IMG/VR virus record: IMGVR_UViG_3300037088_000559
Location: 1 to 64,000 of that record
Source: a virus
Direction: 5' to 3' (one strand)
DNA: 64,000 nt
Both the position numbers and the translations under genes were made by a program. This document shows positions 37,160 to 46,086 of this stretch, piece by piece. Under the pieces are notes generated by a model that saw only the letters and a program-made list of their open reading frames with translations, did no database searches and had not been told where the DNA came from. Position 1 is the stretch's first letter, and each line of letters begins with the position of its first letter.

Positions 37160-37184
37160 TTTCTCCGGGTTAACATGCTACGCT
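37156..37184 (+). promoter_or_regulatory. late promoter P2
   Basis: TTGATT (37156-37161), 17-base spacer ending TGC, TACGCT (37179-37184), followed by ATCGGGCACTTAAAGGAG, nearly the same as at P1. It starts on the stop codon of the Mom-like gene and serves TerS and the structural genes. Confidence 0.7.
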
Positions 37185-37212
37185 ATCGGGCACTTAAAGG
37201 AGACCTCGCATA

Positions 37213-37959
37213 ATGCGCCGCGTCGATAAACGATTCAAGTCCAACAAAGGCAACAAGGTAACGCCCCCAACAGCAAAGCTTCCGTCACCAAATCGCCGGT
37301 CTATTCGTGACAAGATCCGCGCGATGTTGGCCGCTAAACCTCAGCCTTTGCCGCCAACTCCCGAGGTTCCGTCAACGTCCGGGTCAAGTAAAGTGTCGGA
37401 AAAACTCGACAAGCTTCGGACAGAGCGTAACCAGCCCGGCCGTCCCGCGCGCCCCTTACGCTACGTTACGGTCCCCGGCCCCGATGGTCCGATCCGCCTC
37501 ACTTCTGAGCAGTTGGTATTCGTCAAAGCGTACACCGACCCCGCGGCGTCCACGTATATGAAGGCGAACGAATCATATCGGCTCGCGTATCCCAACATAC
37601 AGGGCAATCCGCCGGGGATCAAAGAGACTGCAAGAAAGTCCCCGAATTTATCCCGCGCGATAGAATTCGCTTTGGAGAAAGCGGGTGTTACCGATGATCT
37701 CCTCGCGACGAAGCTCCGCGAGGGGCTCGACGCGATGAAGACCGAACTCGTCACGTTCCAGGGGGCGGTTACCGATCAAGTTGATATGATCGCGTGGGAC
37801 TCGCGGCATCGCTATCTCGATACGGCGCTCAAAGTTAAAGGTCACTTTCCGAAAGAGGATGTCAACGTGCAGACGGCGCTGATACTCAAGATCCCCCCGC
37901 GTACGGGCGCCGAGGAATTCGAGAAGGAGTTCGCCACAACGGTAGACGCGAAACCGTAA
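37213..37959 (+). CDS. terS: terminase small subunit
   Basis: 248 residues. A basic disordered N-terminus (first 75 residues) is followed by a helical DNA-binding domain (LTSEQLVFVKAYTDP, NESYRLAYPNIQGNP, ETARKSPNLSRAIEFALEKA) of the Terminase_2 type, then GVTDDLLATKLREGLDA and a C-terminal VQTALILKIPP segment seen in several small terminases. It would recognise the packaging site and load TerL. Directly precedes TerL. Confidence 0.75.
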   Translation: MRRVDKRFKSNKGNKVTPPTAKLPSPNRRSIRDKIRAMLAAKPQPLPPTPEVPSTSGSSKVSEKLDKLRTERNQPGRPARPLRYVTVPGPDGPIRLTSEQLVFVKAYTDPAASTYMKANESYRLAYPNIQGNPPGIKETARKSPNLSRAIEFALEKAGVTDDLLATKLREGLDAMKTELVTFQGAVTDQVDMIAWDSRHRYLDTALKVKGHFPKEDVNVQTALILKIPPRTGAEEFEKEFATTVDAKP

Positions 37960-37964
37960 CGTTT

Positions 37965-39614
37965 ATGCCCCTTCCCACGATTCAAGAACTCGCTCGACGC
38001 GCCGAGACTCTCCGCAAGTGGGAGCCCCAGCCCGGCCCCCAGTCCGCGCTATTCAAATGCCCCGCACAAGTGATCCTCTACGGCGGGGCGGCTGGCGGGG
38101 GCAAATCGGACGGCGCGATCGTCTGGGCGGCCCAAGACTACGATAAGCCGGGATATCGCGCCGTGATCTTCCGGCGTTCCTATCCCGAGTTGAATCGCCA
38201 TATTATCCCCCGCACGCGCACGTTATTCAAAGACGTCGGCCGTTACCGCGAGACCGACCACACGTGGACGTTCCGTACCGACGGCGGCGGTGAGTCCACG
38301 CTGGAGCTGGCGTTCCTCGAATCAGCGGGCGACGTCTACAATCACCAGGGCGTTCCCAATGCCCGCTTCGCCTTCGACGAGTCCACGCGTTATCTCTCCG
38401 AGAATATGATGCGTTCGTTGCTGGCGTGGCAGCGTACCGAAGCCGAGGGTGTTAAATGTCAGATGGGTTTATTCACGAATCCCATCGGTCCGGGGTTCGC
38501 GTTTCATCACCATCTATTCATCAAGAAGCCCCATAAGGCGTTTCGTGTATACGGCGATGCAACGTGGTACGAGGATAAGAAGCCCCTCGGCAAAACCACG
38601 TGCTTTATTCCCTCACACTTCTACGATAACCAGATCAACCTCGCGCGTAACCCCGACTACGAGGCGAATCTCGACTCTCTCCCCGAGGCGTTGCGCCAAG
38701 CTCTTAAAATCGGCTCGTGGGAGCAAAACCTGGGGATCGCTTTGGACTTCGATCCCGATATCCATACGTGCGATCCCGTCGCGATTCCCGCGTACGCCCC
38801 GCGCTGGATGTCGATCGACTGGGGCAAGGACGATATCGCCTGCGCCCTGTGGTACGCGTATTACAACGGTCGGGTCTATATCTACCGCACCTTTAAGCGT
38901 CCGGGGCTACGGATCGTCCCCTACGCCTGGGAGTGCATGGAGCGCTCACAATCGCGCGACGACGAGGGGCTGATGAAGTGCGAGGCTATAATGTTCTGCG
39001 TTCTCTCCCACGAGTGCTTCGCCGACAAAGGGACGGAGAAGACCCAGGCGGATGACTTTATGAAGGTCTTCGGTAAGTATGATGTTCCCTTGGTCAAGTC
39101 GGATAAAGACGCGGAGGGCCGGACGATGCTGATTCGTGAGTATTTTAGAACCGTACAACTCTCGGGTGTCGAGATGCGCAAAGACTTGGACTATGGGTAC
39201 TGGGTCCAGCGTTTCCAGGCGCAGGGAGACGCGGCGTTCAAGGAGTATCGTGAATGTATGAATCGCGTGACGGACGGTCCTTTACCGAAGTGTCTGATCT
39301 TCCGTGATGACGGTTCTAACGGCAACATGTACCTAATCGATACCCTGCCGCACCTTGTTACGGACGACGAGCACGGCAAGAATAAGACCCTCGCGCCCAA
39401 GCAGGACGACCACGGGTGGGATTCGCTGGGTTACGGTTTGAGAGTCGCCCCGGTGGTCGCGTCCAGCGATGTGAACGATGTTTACCTGAAGCTGCTCGCC
39501 GGGCGTATCCCCGAGTCTACTGGAGACGTGGCTCGTACAATGGCCCAGGCGCAGGAGATCGCGGCGGAGTTCGAGGAGTTCAAGCCCGTAGACTGGAAAC
39601 GCGAGCGTTCATAG
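37965..39614 (+). CDS. terL: terminase large subunit
   Basis: 549 residues. ATPase: Walker A YGGAAGGGKS (about 39-48) and Walker B ARFAFDEST; nuclease: SIDWG in the first RNase H-like strand near residue 285 and a late DDHGWDSLGYGL with the final acidic residues. It packages DNA into the prohead with ATP energy and cuts the concatemer. The start is 6 bases after TerS without a clear Shine-Dalgarno, so coupled translation is likely. Confidence 0.92.
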   Translation: MPLPTIQELARRAETLRKWEPQPGPQSALFKCPAQVILYGGAAGGGKSDGAIVWAAQDYDKPGYRAVIFRRSYPELNRHIIPRTRTLFKDVGRYRETDHTWTFRTDGGGESTLELAFLESAGDVYNHQGVPNARFAFDESTRYLSENMMRSLLAWQRTEAEGVKCQMGLFTNPIGPGFAFHHHLFIKKPHKAFRVYGDATWYEDKKPLGKTTCFIPSHFYDNQINLARNPDYEANLDSLPEALRQALKIGSWEQNLGIALDFDPDIHTCDPVAIPAYAPRWMSIDWGKDDIACALWYAYYNGRVYIYRTFKRPGLRIVPYAWECMERSQSRDDEGLMKCEAIMFCVLSHECFADKGTEKTQADDFMKVFGKYDVPLVKSDKDAEGRTMLIREYFRTVQLSGVEMRKDLDYGYWVQRFQAQGDAAFKEYRECMNRVTDGPLPKCLIFRDDGSNGNMYLIDTLPHLVTDDEHGKNKTLAPKQDDHGWDSLGYGLRVAPVVASSDVNDVYLKLLAGRIPESTGDVARTMAQAQEIAAEFEEFKPVDWKRERS

Positions 39615-39685
39615 TTGGAATACTCCGCGTGAACGGCGTCCGAAAATGTACGTAGCTTTTTCCCCACGCTAAAGGAGGCGCGCTG

Positions 39686-40057
39686 GTGACTGTCTTAATC
39701 TGTGGCTCGCGTACGTGGTCTTCTTTCAAGTCGGTCCATGACAAGATTCTCGCGCTCGCTGATGAAGCGGGCGGCCTTGACGGGCTTCTTATTATTGAAG
39801 GTGAATGCCGAGGGGCCGATGCGATGGCCCGCCAGGTATGCCAGCGCGAGGAGATCGACTTTCACGCATATCCGGCGCGGTGGCGGCGCGAGGGTAAAAG
39901 CGCCGGGGCGCGCCGGAACAAACGTATGCTCGATCACGAACCACGCATAGAACGTATTGTCGCTTTCCACAAGGATATCGCTTCATCGGTGGGAACGAAG
40001 GACATGATCGAACGCGCCGCGTTTCGGAATATCCCCGTTGAAATTATCGCGTCTTGA
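39686..40057 (+). CDS. SLOG-family (DUF2493/YspA-like) protein
   Basis: 123 residues, GTG start after AAGGAGG. VLICGSRTW at residues 3-11, then LLIIEGECRGADAMARQVCQ and FHAYPARWRREGKSAGARRN match the DUF2493 SLOG fold, which is proposed to bind nucleotide-derived ligands. In phages such proteins are common near structural genes; whether they sense or degrade defence nucleotides is unknown. Strong family pattern, unknown function. Confidence 0.8.
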   Translation: MTVLICGSRTWSSFKSVHDKILALADEAGGLDGLLIIEGECRGADAMARQVCQREEIDFHAYPARWRREGKSAGARRNKRMLDHEPRIERIVAFHKDIASSVGTKDMIERAAFRNIPVEIIAS

Positions 40058-40156
40058 CACAGTGCGCGGTGGTTCGCCCCCACCTGTCGTGGTTGCATTC
40101 CCCTCCCCCTTTACGTTACCCTTATAGTTGCATAGTGAATGCCCCTCCCACAAGTT

Positions 40157-40207
40157 ACCGGGGTGGTGGTTTCCTCCTCCTTTTCCACCACCCCGGTTCT
40201 CATATGC
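40157..40207 (+). terminator. strong hairpin between terminase and head genes
   Basis: A 13-bp perfect stem: ACCGGGGTGGTGG (40157-40169) and CCACCACCCCGGT (40195-40207) around a pyrimidine-rich loop. The rightward tail is TTCTCAT, weak in U, so it may only attenuate transcription or protect mRNA. The surrounding 40058-40234 contains no gene. Confidence 0.6.
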
Positions 40208-40234
40208 GTGGGGGCCGCAGGAGGATCGTGATAT

Positions 40235-40567
40235 ATGGCGAAGAAGACAACGAATCCCGAGAACGATCAGCTCGCGATACTCGATGACGATGATGATCTT
40301 GAAAACGATCCTGATATGTGCCTCCGCCATATCGATACCCGCTCGGCGGAGAACGTTGACGGTAAGCCCGGGTTCGTGATCACCTGCCATTACCATCTCG
40401 ATCCCGACAAGATCGACAAAGATACGCCGTACGATCAGACGCACAAAGACGAGGAGTACATCGCCACCACCAAGGAGAAGGCACTCGCGTACTTTGAGGA
40501 GCAGTTGGATAAGCTGAGCGGCGAGGATTACGATAAAGACGCGATCACTGGTACGAGCCCTGCGTAA
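40235..40567 (+). CDS. small acidic structural-region protein
   Basis: 110 residues, GGAGGATCGTGATAT before ATG. Very acidic near the N-terminus (LDDDDDLENDPDM) with HIDTRSAENVDG and a central YHLDPDKIDKDTPYDQ section; helical C-terminus. It overlaps the next gene by one base. Function unknown; acidic head-region proteins may act in assembly. Confidence 0.65.
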   Translation: MAKKTTNPENDQLAILDDDDDLENDPDMCLRHIDTRSAENVDGKPGFVITCHYHLDPDKIDKDTPYDQTHKDEEYIATTKEKALAYFEEQLDKLSGEDYDKDAITGTSPA

Positions 40568-40833
40568 TGGCCTACAACAGCTTCGCCAATTCGATTCCAT
40601 TCAAATGGCCGTGGTCGGCGAACGATAACCAGCCCCAGGGCCAGGACGGCCAGACGGCGGGGACAACGGCTTCGTTCCGCTTCCCTTCCAACATGGCGCA
40701 GGCGGAGGAGGAGCCCCAGGCGGCGTTTAACCAGCCCGCGCAGGGACAACGCCGCGGGCCTCGTCAATACGCCCCGTCGTTCGGCGCATCGTCGGGTGGC
40801 GGATCACATTTCCGTAGTATGGGTGGTGGTTGA
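40567..40833 (+). CDS. small Gln/Gly-rich protein with FRFPS motif
   Basis: 88 residues, low complexity, hydrophilic (NDNQPQGQDGQTAG, FGASSGGGSHFRSMGGG). Carries ASFRFPSNMA near residue 38, one of five occurrences of an FxFPS-type motif in small proteins of this late region. Coupled to both neighbours (overlapping stop/start codons). Confidence 0.6.
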   Translation: MAYNSFANSIPFKWPWSANDNQPQGQDGQTAGTTASFRFPSNMAQAEEEPQAAFNQPAQGQRRGPRQYAPSFGASSGGGSHFRSMGGG

Positions 40834-41126
40834 TGGCGGCGGAGAGAAGCGTCAACGCGTATAACCTGATCCCCCCGCAGTCGCAGCAGACTTCCGACGC
40901 GATGTCGCCGTACGTTCTAGGGATGCAGCGCGAGGGTAACCCGTTAAGCGCTGGCTACCTCGGTTACTCAGGCGCGGGCCAGTCCCCCTTAACGTTCTCC
41001 TACGGCCCGTACGGGTTTGGATCGTACGGGTTCGATCCCGGCCAGGCTCAAATGGGCTTCTCGAATCCGATCCCCGCGAAGACGTTCGATACGGCACGGG
41101 GAGAGATATGGCAGCCGAAACAGTAA
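40833..41126 (+). CDS. Gly/Tyr/Ser-rich small virion-region protein
   Basis: 97 residues from ATG 40833 (overlaps the previous stop). The centre is YGPYGFGSYGFDPG-like, rich in Gly, Tyr, Pro and Ser, suggesting a flexible or decoration-like protein. It ends KTFDTARGEIWQPKQ. No family recognised. Confidence 0.6.
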   Translation: MAAERSVNAYNLIPPQSQQTSDAMSPYVLGMQREGNPLSAGYLGYSGAGQSPLTFSYGPYGFGSYGFDPGQAQMGFSNPIPAKTFDTARGEIWQPKQ

Positions 41127-41142
41127 ACGGAGGTTTATCGCA

Positions 41143-41475
41143 ATGGCACAGTTAGCGCTTCACATAGGGCCGCCCGCGACGACGATTATGGCGGGGACTA
41201 CGGGCACAGGGGCGGGCGCATCATACGCTGTCCCGCCGTTCCCCGGCGAAGGTAGGCGCGGCACGATCGTGTGGGAGGTGATCACCGCCTGTACGGCGTT
41301 AACCGCCGTCTTGCAGGGATCGCTCGATAATAGCCGCTGGTTTCCGCTCGACTCGTATATCACGGCGGCCGGCGGGAACGCCTTACAAGTGGCCGTCAAT
41401 AACCCCGTGAACTTCGTCCGGGCGAATGTAACGGCGACCGATGGCGGCGCCACGAGCGTTGCGGTACAATTATAA
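41143..41475 (+). CDS. probable capsid decoration / virion protein
   Basis: 110 residues from ATG 41143 (ACGGAGGTTTATCGCA). Beta-rich with a jelly-roll-like pattern: GRRGTIVWEVITACTALTAV, SLDNSRWFPLDSYITAAGG, NPVNFVRANVTATDGGATS. The pattern of a normalised value with noise-reducing phrases is like phage proteins that bind capsids or carry carbohydrate-binding folds. Followed by an intrinsic terminator. Confidence 0.6.
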   Translation: MAQLALHIGPPATTIMAGTTGTGAGASYAVPPFPGEGRRGTIVWEVITACTALTAVLQGSLDNSRWFPLDSYITAAGGNALQVAVNNPVNFVRANVTATDGGATSVAVQL

Positions 41476-41485
41476 CGTACGGCGA

Positions 41486-41508
41486 ATCCCCCGATAAAGG
41501 GGGTTTTG
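41486..41508 (+). terminator. intrinsic terminator, rightward
   Basis: CCCCC (41488-41492), GATAAA loop, GGGGG (41499-41503), then TTTTG. Compact stem with U-run right after the virion protein gene. It may set the high level of the upstream gene; partial readthrough must serve the genes beyond, as I see no promoter between. Confidence 0.75.
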
Positions 41509-41523
41509 TAACGGAGAATATCA

Positions 41524-41712
41524 ATGCCCGCAACTTCCGTAAAGCAGCGTAGGATGATGGCGATTGCCGAGCATCACCCGGAGAAGCTCAATAAGGAGAA
41601 TCGTGGCGTTTTGTCAATGTCGCACGGGCAGCTTCACGATTTCGCTTCCACCTCGGAGGGTAATCTGCCGAAGGAATCCAAGGGCTTTCGTTTCCCCAGC
41701 CGGAGGAATTAA
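41524..41712 (+). CDS. DUF3008-like small protein with C-terminal FRFPSR
   Basis: 62 residues, ACGGAGAATATCA before ATG. MPATSVKQRRMMAIAEHHPE, then SMSHGQLHDFASTSEGNLPK, matches the DUF3008 type of small phage proteins (MPAxSxxQxxxM, then DFASTxxxxLP). It ends KGFRFPSRRN. The family's function is unknown. Small basic proteins of this kind may coat DNA or act in the capsid. Confidence 0.75.
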   Translation: MPATSVKQRRMMAIAEHHPEKLNKENRGVLSMSHGQLHDFASTSEGNLPKESKGFRFPSRRN

Positions 41713-41922
41713 ATGGCGATGAGTTTACGTTCCAAGGGCAAGGCGTCGGGCGCGGCGGGTTCGATTCTCGGCAAGATGCACGATGAATACGGGAAGAAGA
41801 CGGGCCAACGCGTGTTCGCGATGCCGGAGAACGAACAGAATAAGAAGCAGCGTAAGACGCTATCGCCAACCCCGGGCGCGGCCTCGACCTCGCACGGCTT
41901 CAAGTTTCCCTCGCGGGGCTAA
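41713..41922 (+). CDS. small basic protein with C-terminal FKFPSR
   Basis: 69 residues, directly after the previous stop. Lysine- and glycine-rich, hydrophilic (SLRSKGKASGAAGSILGKMH, ENEQNKKQRKTLSPTPG) and ending TSHGFKFPSRG. The same terminal motif as its upstream neighbour, although the rest is unrelated. Unknown function. Confidence 0.65.
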   Translation: MAMSLRSKGKASGAAGSILGKMHDEYGKKTGQRVFAMPENEQNKKQRKTLSPTPGAASTSHGFKFPSRG

Positions 41923-41964
41923 CACGCGAGGCTGGATCGACAAATCACGTTAAGGAGCTTCACC

Positions 41965-43086
41965 ATGTCTAAAGTCAAGCGTTTCGTTCTGGCCTTGGTT
42001 GCGGCGGCCCTGTTCGCGGGGGCGTCGTTCGGCCAAGACCCTTCCAAGTTGTACAGTGTCAGCACGTATCACGGGCCGTTCAGTCCTAGTTACGGCTATA
42101 CCGCCTTACAGTATCTGGGGCCGTTCTTCGAGATGCCATTCGTGCTTCAGCCGACTGATGCGAACGCACCCACGGCAGGAGGCACGGCGGCGCTATCCGT
42201 CTCCTACACCTCGGGTAAGATCTTCGTTGGTGGGACAGCGGTGTACGTTACCGCTGGCACGCTCGGCTCGCTTACCGCCTCCGCCACAAGCTGCTCCGCT
42301 CCGACGTTCTCAAGCTGCGATATCGTCTACGCCAATAGTTCGGGAACCGTCGCCTTCACCCAGACGTTCGCTACGGCCTTGGGGAGCGCAAATTCGATCC
42401 TCGCGTTCGTAACGACCAGCGGCACAACGGTCACGGGCGTAACCTATCCCTACGAGGATACGACTCGTTACAGTCAAACCGCTGGACCTACCGCGATCAC
42501 CGGATCACTCACGGTATCGACGACTCTCGGCGTTACGGGGGCGTCAACCTTGACGGGAAACACCTCCGTCGGAGGGACGCTCGGCGTTACGGGGGCGGCA
42601 ACGCTGAATAGTACGCTCGATCAAAAAGGCGCAGCGACCTTTGAGAGTACGGTCGTGGGAGAGTTGCAGCCGGCGGTCGCCGTGGGAGCAACCTTATCCC
42701 CAACCTGCGCGCAATCTGGTTCGTTGATTCTCGTCGGAGCGGCCTCGGGTGAAGTCGTGACTCTTCCGGCTGCTGGCGCGGGAACCGTTGGTTGCTGGTT
42801 CGATTTCGTTATCACCGTTTCCAATACTTCCGCTGCCAACGAAATCGCGACCACCGGCTCCAATTACTTACTGGGTTCCGTCGCGCATTCCGCTACGGGT
42901 ATCGCCGCATTAACTTTCTGGGCGGACGGTTCCAGCATTAAAGCGCTTAAAATGGATGGCGCGCACCTGGGCGGCCTAATTGGCAGCACGCTCCGCGTCG
43001 TCGGTATTTCCGCGACGCAATGGGCGATCTCCGGTACGAATCTCTGTACGTCGCCTTGCACCACGGGATTCACCGCAACGCCGTAA
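41965..43086 (+). CDS. secreted-type fibre protein with signal peptide
   Basis: 373 residues, AAGGAGCTTCACC before ATG. MSKVKRFVLALVAAALFAGA then SFGQ gives a Sec signal with cleavage near residue 23. The rest is beta-rich and contains tandem fibre repeats (GSLTVSTTLGVTGASTLTGN, VGGTLGVTGAATLNSTLDQ), the type found in trimeric phage fibres, then a C-terminal domain with paired cysteines (CTSPCTTG). Placing a signal peptide on a virion-cluster protein is odd; see findings. Confidence 0.75.
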   Translation: MSKVKRFVLALVAAALFAGASFGQDPSKLYSVSTYHGPFSPSYGYTALQYLGPFFEMPFVLQPTDANAPTAGGTAALSVSYTSGKIFVGGTAVYVTAGTLGSLTASATSCSAPTFSSCDIVYANSSGTVAFTQTFATALGSANSILAFVTTSGTTVTGVTYPYEDTTRYSQTAGPTAITGSLTVSTTLGVTGASTLTGNTSVGGTLGVTGAATLNSTLDQKGAATFESTVVGELQPAVAVGATLSPTCAQSGSLILVGAASGEVVTLPAAGAGTVGCWFDFVITVSNTSAANEIATTGSNYLLGSVAHSATGIAALTFWADGSSIKALKMDGAHLGGLIGSTLRVVGISATQWAISGTNLCTSPCTTGFTATP

Positions 43087-43113
43087 GCGTGGTAACAGAG
43101 AGAGGTTCGTGCT

Positions 43114-43299
43114 ATGGTAACGCTCCTTCCGGCGTCGAGGGCGAGCGAGGATGATAAGGGTAGCAGCGCCAAGCCTGCCCGCCATATCCGTTTCGCCCTC
43201 GATGCGCCCCAAGACGCGAAAAAGGTCAAGGTAAAGGCGAAGTTTACGTTTCCCTCACGGAAAAAGGCGGATAACGATGAGCGCATGGGCGGCGGTTAA
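43114..43299 (+). CDS. small basic protein with FTFPSR motif
   Basis: 61 residues, AGAGAGGTTCGTGCT before ATG. Hydrophilic and lysine-rich, with VKVKAKFTFPSRKKADNDER close to the C-terminus. Overlaps the start of the next gene by 23 bases. Third member of the FxFPSR group by motif. Confidence 0.6.
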   Translation: MVTLLPASRASEDDKGSSAKPARHIRFALDAPQDAKKVKVKAKFTFPSRKKADNDERMGGG

Positions 43300-43615
43300 G
43301 CGTATCCTCTATCGGCTCGTTCCTCTTTTGGCGTACGTTGATCGCTTGGAGGACGAGGTTGCAGCGTTAAAATCCCAACGCGATACGTTGCAGGGGTACG
43401 TGCTGGAAATGACGAAACGCGCCTACTTCCCCGATTCGTCTCCTCTCTCCCCCGCGGAACCTGCGTCGATCCCAACCGACGATCTACGCACCTACGTCGA
43501 GCGGCGCGAACGCCAAACTTTGAACGCCCACCTTAAAGGGCTGGGTTTCGCCGACCTCGCCGAGTACGAGCGCTCGTTAACCGAGGAGCCTGCGCCTACT
43601 GAGGGAGCCCGTTAA
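43277..43615 (+). CDS. coiled-coil protein upstream of portal
   Basis: 112 residues. Amphipathic N-terminus (MSAWAAVKRILYRLVPLLAY) then a coiled coil (VDRLEDEVAALKSQRDTLQG) and a helical C-terminus. Overlaps the portal gene by one base. It might be a head-assembly or portal-associated factor; unproven. Confidence 0.6.
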   Translation: MSAWAAVKRILYRLVPLLAYVDRLEDEVAALKSQRDTLQGYVLEMTKRAYFPDSSPLSPAEPASIPTDDLRTYVERRERQTLNAHLKGLGFADLAEYERSLTEEPAPTEGAR

Positions 43616-46035
43616 TGGCAACCGCGATCATGGCCCGCCCGTCCGATAACAGCGCCGTAGCCGCGTCTTCCCCTCCCCAGCCCCAGCGTACAGAAGACGA
43701 TATCATCAACGAAGGTCTCGATGGGCCCGACGGTCAAGACGAGCTGATGCCCGGCGTAACCAAGGATTTAGAGGACGCCTTAATCTCGATTATCGTGGAC
43801 GAGTACGAGCGTGAGTCGTACCCAACGTGGCGTTTCCAGAACCGCGACGTGATGCAGGCGGAGGCTTTCTGGAAGGATCTCCAGTATAACTTTTACGATT
43901 GGGAGACCGATACCTACCGAATCCCCTCGTTAAAGGACGTGACTCATGGAGCCGACGATGGAGAGAAGACCAAGTACGTTACTAACCTCTATCGCGCGCT
44001 GGGCTGGACCGTCATTAGTATCCTGGGCCAGCGCGTCCCGTCTACTATCTTCCTACCCGTCGATTACACGAAGTCCGTTGACGTTCTTGCAGCAGCGGCG
44101 GCCTCAGACGTTGCCCCGATCATCGAGCGCAACAACCGCGTAAGTCTCCAGCATATCAAAGCGTGCTATTACCTGTTTACGGGGGGACTCTTCGGAGGGT
44201 ACGTCCGCTGGGTCGCCGATCCTGAGAAGTTCGGATATGAAGCGAACGATGAGGTTGGGCTCGCGAGCTTCGTACGCTGCCCCAACTGCGGCGAGATGAC
44301 TCCGCTGGAGAAGGCTCAGCAGGCACAGATGTGTGATTCTTGCGGGCAGCCTCTACCCCCCGATGCCCAGACGCAGACGATCCAAGTGCCGCGGATCACA
44401 GGGGCGCGCAAAACGGCGAAGGGACAGGAAACGATCACGTTGCACGGCCAGCTTGAGCTGCGCCTGCCGCCGTGGGTGCAGGAGACGGGTGATTGTCCCT
44501 ATATCGGGCTGGTGAATGAGGTTCATGTCTCCAAGTTACGCCAGCTTTATGGGAAGCGCGCGGAGAAGGTCCAAGGTGGGTACGGGACGTCGGGAGCGTA
44601 CGATATCGATGATCGATTCTACCGTTTATCGCTACTCGAACCGTCGATTATCTACAACTCCTTCGCCAACACGAACCTCGTAACATTCAAGCGCTACTGG
44701 ATCGAACCGTCGAGTTTCTATCTTCTACCCGACGACGATAAAAACGGCGCGACGGACGAAAACGGCGAACCCGTACGGTCCAAGCGCCAACGTTTACTCG
44801 ATCTCTTCCCCGACGGCGCATATGTCGCGTTCGTCGGCGGCCAGAATATCATCCTCGATCTGAAGAACGAATCGAAGCGCGAGCACTGGGATATCTGCCG
44901 GGGGATGGAGGGGCATGGGATGTTCACACCTGCCCTCGGCCGTTCCGCCGTGTCGATTCAGAAGCGTCTCAATGAGTTGATGAATTTCGTCATGGAATGG
45001 ATCGAGTATAGCGCGGCCGGCGCAGGGACGTTCGTGAACGTCGGGCTGATGAACGTCAACGCTTTAACGAAGCAGCGTAAGGCGCCGGGTAGGATATACC
45101 CCATACGCCTGCCAGGAGGCCAATCACTTGCCAACGCCGTCTACGAGTCCAAGCCCCCGTCGATGGCAGGAGAAGTGTTTAAGCATATCGACGATCTCAC
45201 AAGCTTCGGCCAGCAAGTTACCGGAGCAGTTCCCACCGTTTCCGGTGGCACCGATATGTCTCTCAAACCTACCACGTATCTTGCAGATCGTGAACAAGCT
45301 TTGGGAAAGTTGTTCGTCCCCTGGCAGCATCTCCGCGAATTCTGGGCGCGGATGCAATATCTCGCGGTGAAGTGCTTCGCTGATAACCGCACCGACGATG
45401 AGAAGTATAGCTTACCGTCGGCTGATGGCGGCCAGATCCAGGGTGTCGTAAGACTCAGTGATCTATCGGGGGAATTTACCGCTTATCCCGAGGTCAACGA
45501 TACGTTCCCACGTTTGTGGCACGATCAACAGGCACAATTTAAGGAGTTGATGAATAGCCAGGATCCGGTCGTACAGGCGTGGCTCGGCGATGCGGCGAAT
45601 ACGGGATATATCAAGTCGATGCTGGGCTCGCCGCAAATCTTTATCCCCGGCGCCGATGACGTGAAGAAGCAGAAGCTCGAAACGTCGCAGATGTTGATGG
45701 GTCAGCCCGCGATGTCAACCGACCCCGCCACGGGCCAGCAGCAGGTGATTCCGTCGGTGATACCCGATGAGTACGAGGATAGCCATCAGGAACATGAGCA
45801 GGAGGTTAAGCGCTGGGCGGTATCGAACGAGGGTACACGCGCCAAACGTGAGCAGCCGATGGGGTATATGAATGTGATCGCCCACGGTAAGATGCACCAC
45901 GAGATGGGTCTGATGCAGGCGGTTAAGGATCAGGCGACGGTTCAGTCGGCGCAGATGGCGATGGGCGGAGGGATGCCACAGCCGGGACAACCGGGGCAAG
46001 CGGGGCCGCCGCAAGCCGCCGGGCCGCCTAAATAA
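43615..46035 (+). CDS. portal protein with zinc-ribbon insertion
   Basis: 806 residues, P22-type long portal. DEYERESYPTWRFQNRDVMQ (N-terminal wing) and YVTNLYRALGWTVISILGQR begin the body; NELMNFVMEWIEYSAAGAGT and TYLADREQALGKLFVPWQHL belong to the stem/clip region; the Gln/Pro/Gly tail is disordered. Near residues 220-245, VRCPNCGEM and MCDSCGQPL form a four-cysteine zinc ribbon inserted in the wing, which is unusual for a portal. The portal forms the DNA entry ring at one capsid vertex. Confidence 0.85.
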   Translation: MATAIMARPSDNSAVAASSPPQPQRTEDDIINEGLDGPDGQDELMPGVTKDLEDALISIIVDEYERESYPTWRFQNRDVMQAEAFWKDLQYNFYDWETDTYRIPSLKDVTHGADDGEKTKYVTNLYRALGWTVISILGQRVPSTIFLPVDYTKSVDVLAAAAASDVAPIIERNNRVSLQHIKACYYLFTGGLFGGYVRWVADPEKFGYEANDEVGLASFVRCPNCGEMTPLEKAQQAQMCDSCGQPLPPDAQTQTIQVPRITGARKTAKGQETITLHGQLELRLPPWVQETGDCPYIGLVNEVHVSKLRQLYGKRAEKVQGGYGTSGAYDIDDRFYRLSLLEPSIIYNSFANTNLVTFKRYWIEPSSFYLLPDDDKNGATDENGEPVRSKRQRLLDLFPDGAYVAFVGGQNIILDLKNESKREHWDICRGMEGHGMFTPALGRSAVSIQKRLNELMNFVMEWIEYSAAGAGTFVNVGLMNVNALTKQRKAPGRIYPIRLPGGQSLANAVYESKPPSMAGEVFKHIDDLTSFGQQVTGAVPTVSGGTDMSLKPTTYLADREQALGKLFVPWQHLREFWARMQYLAVKCFADNRTDDEKYSLPSADGGQIQGVVRLSDLSGEFTAYPEVNDTFPRLWHDQQAQFKELMNSQDPVVQAWLGDAANTGYIKSMLGSPQIFIPGADDVKKQKLETSQMLMGQPAMSTDPATGQQQVIPSVIPDEYEDSHQEHEQEVKRWAVSNEGTRAKREQPMGYMNVIAHGKMHHEMGLMQAVKDQATVQSAQMAMGGGMPQPGQPGQAGPPQAAGPPK

Positions 46036-46086
46036 GTTCGCAGGAAGCAGCAACGTTGTTGTTGTATAAATCAAAAGGAGGTGCCT

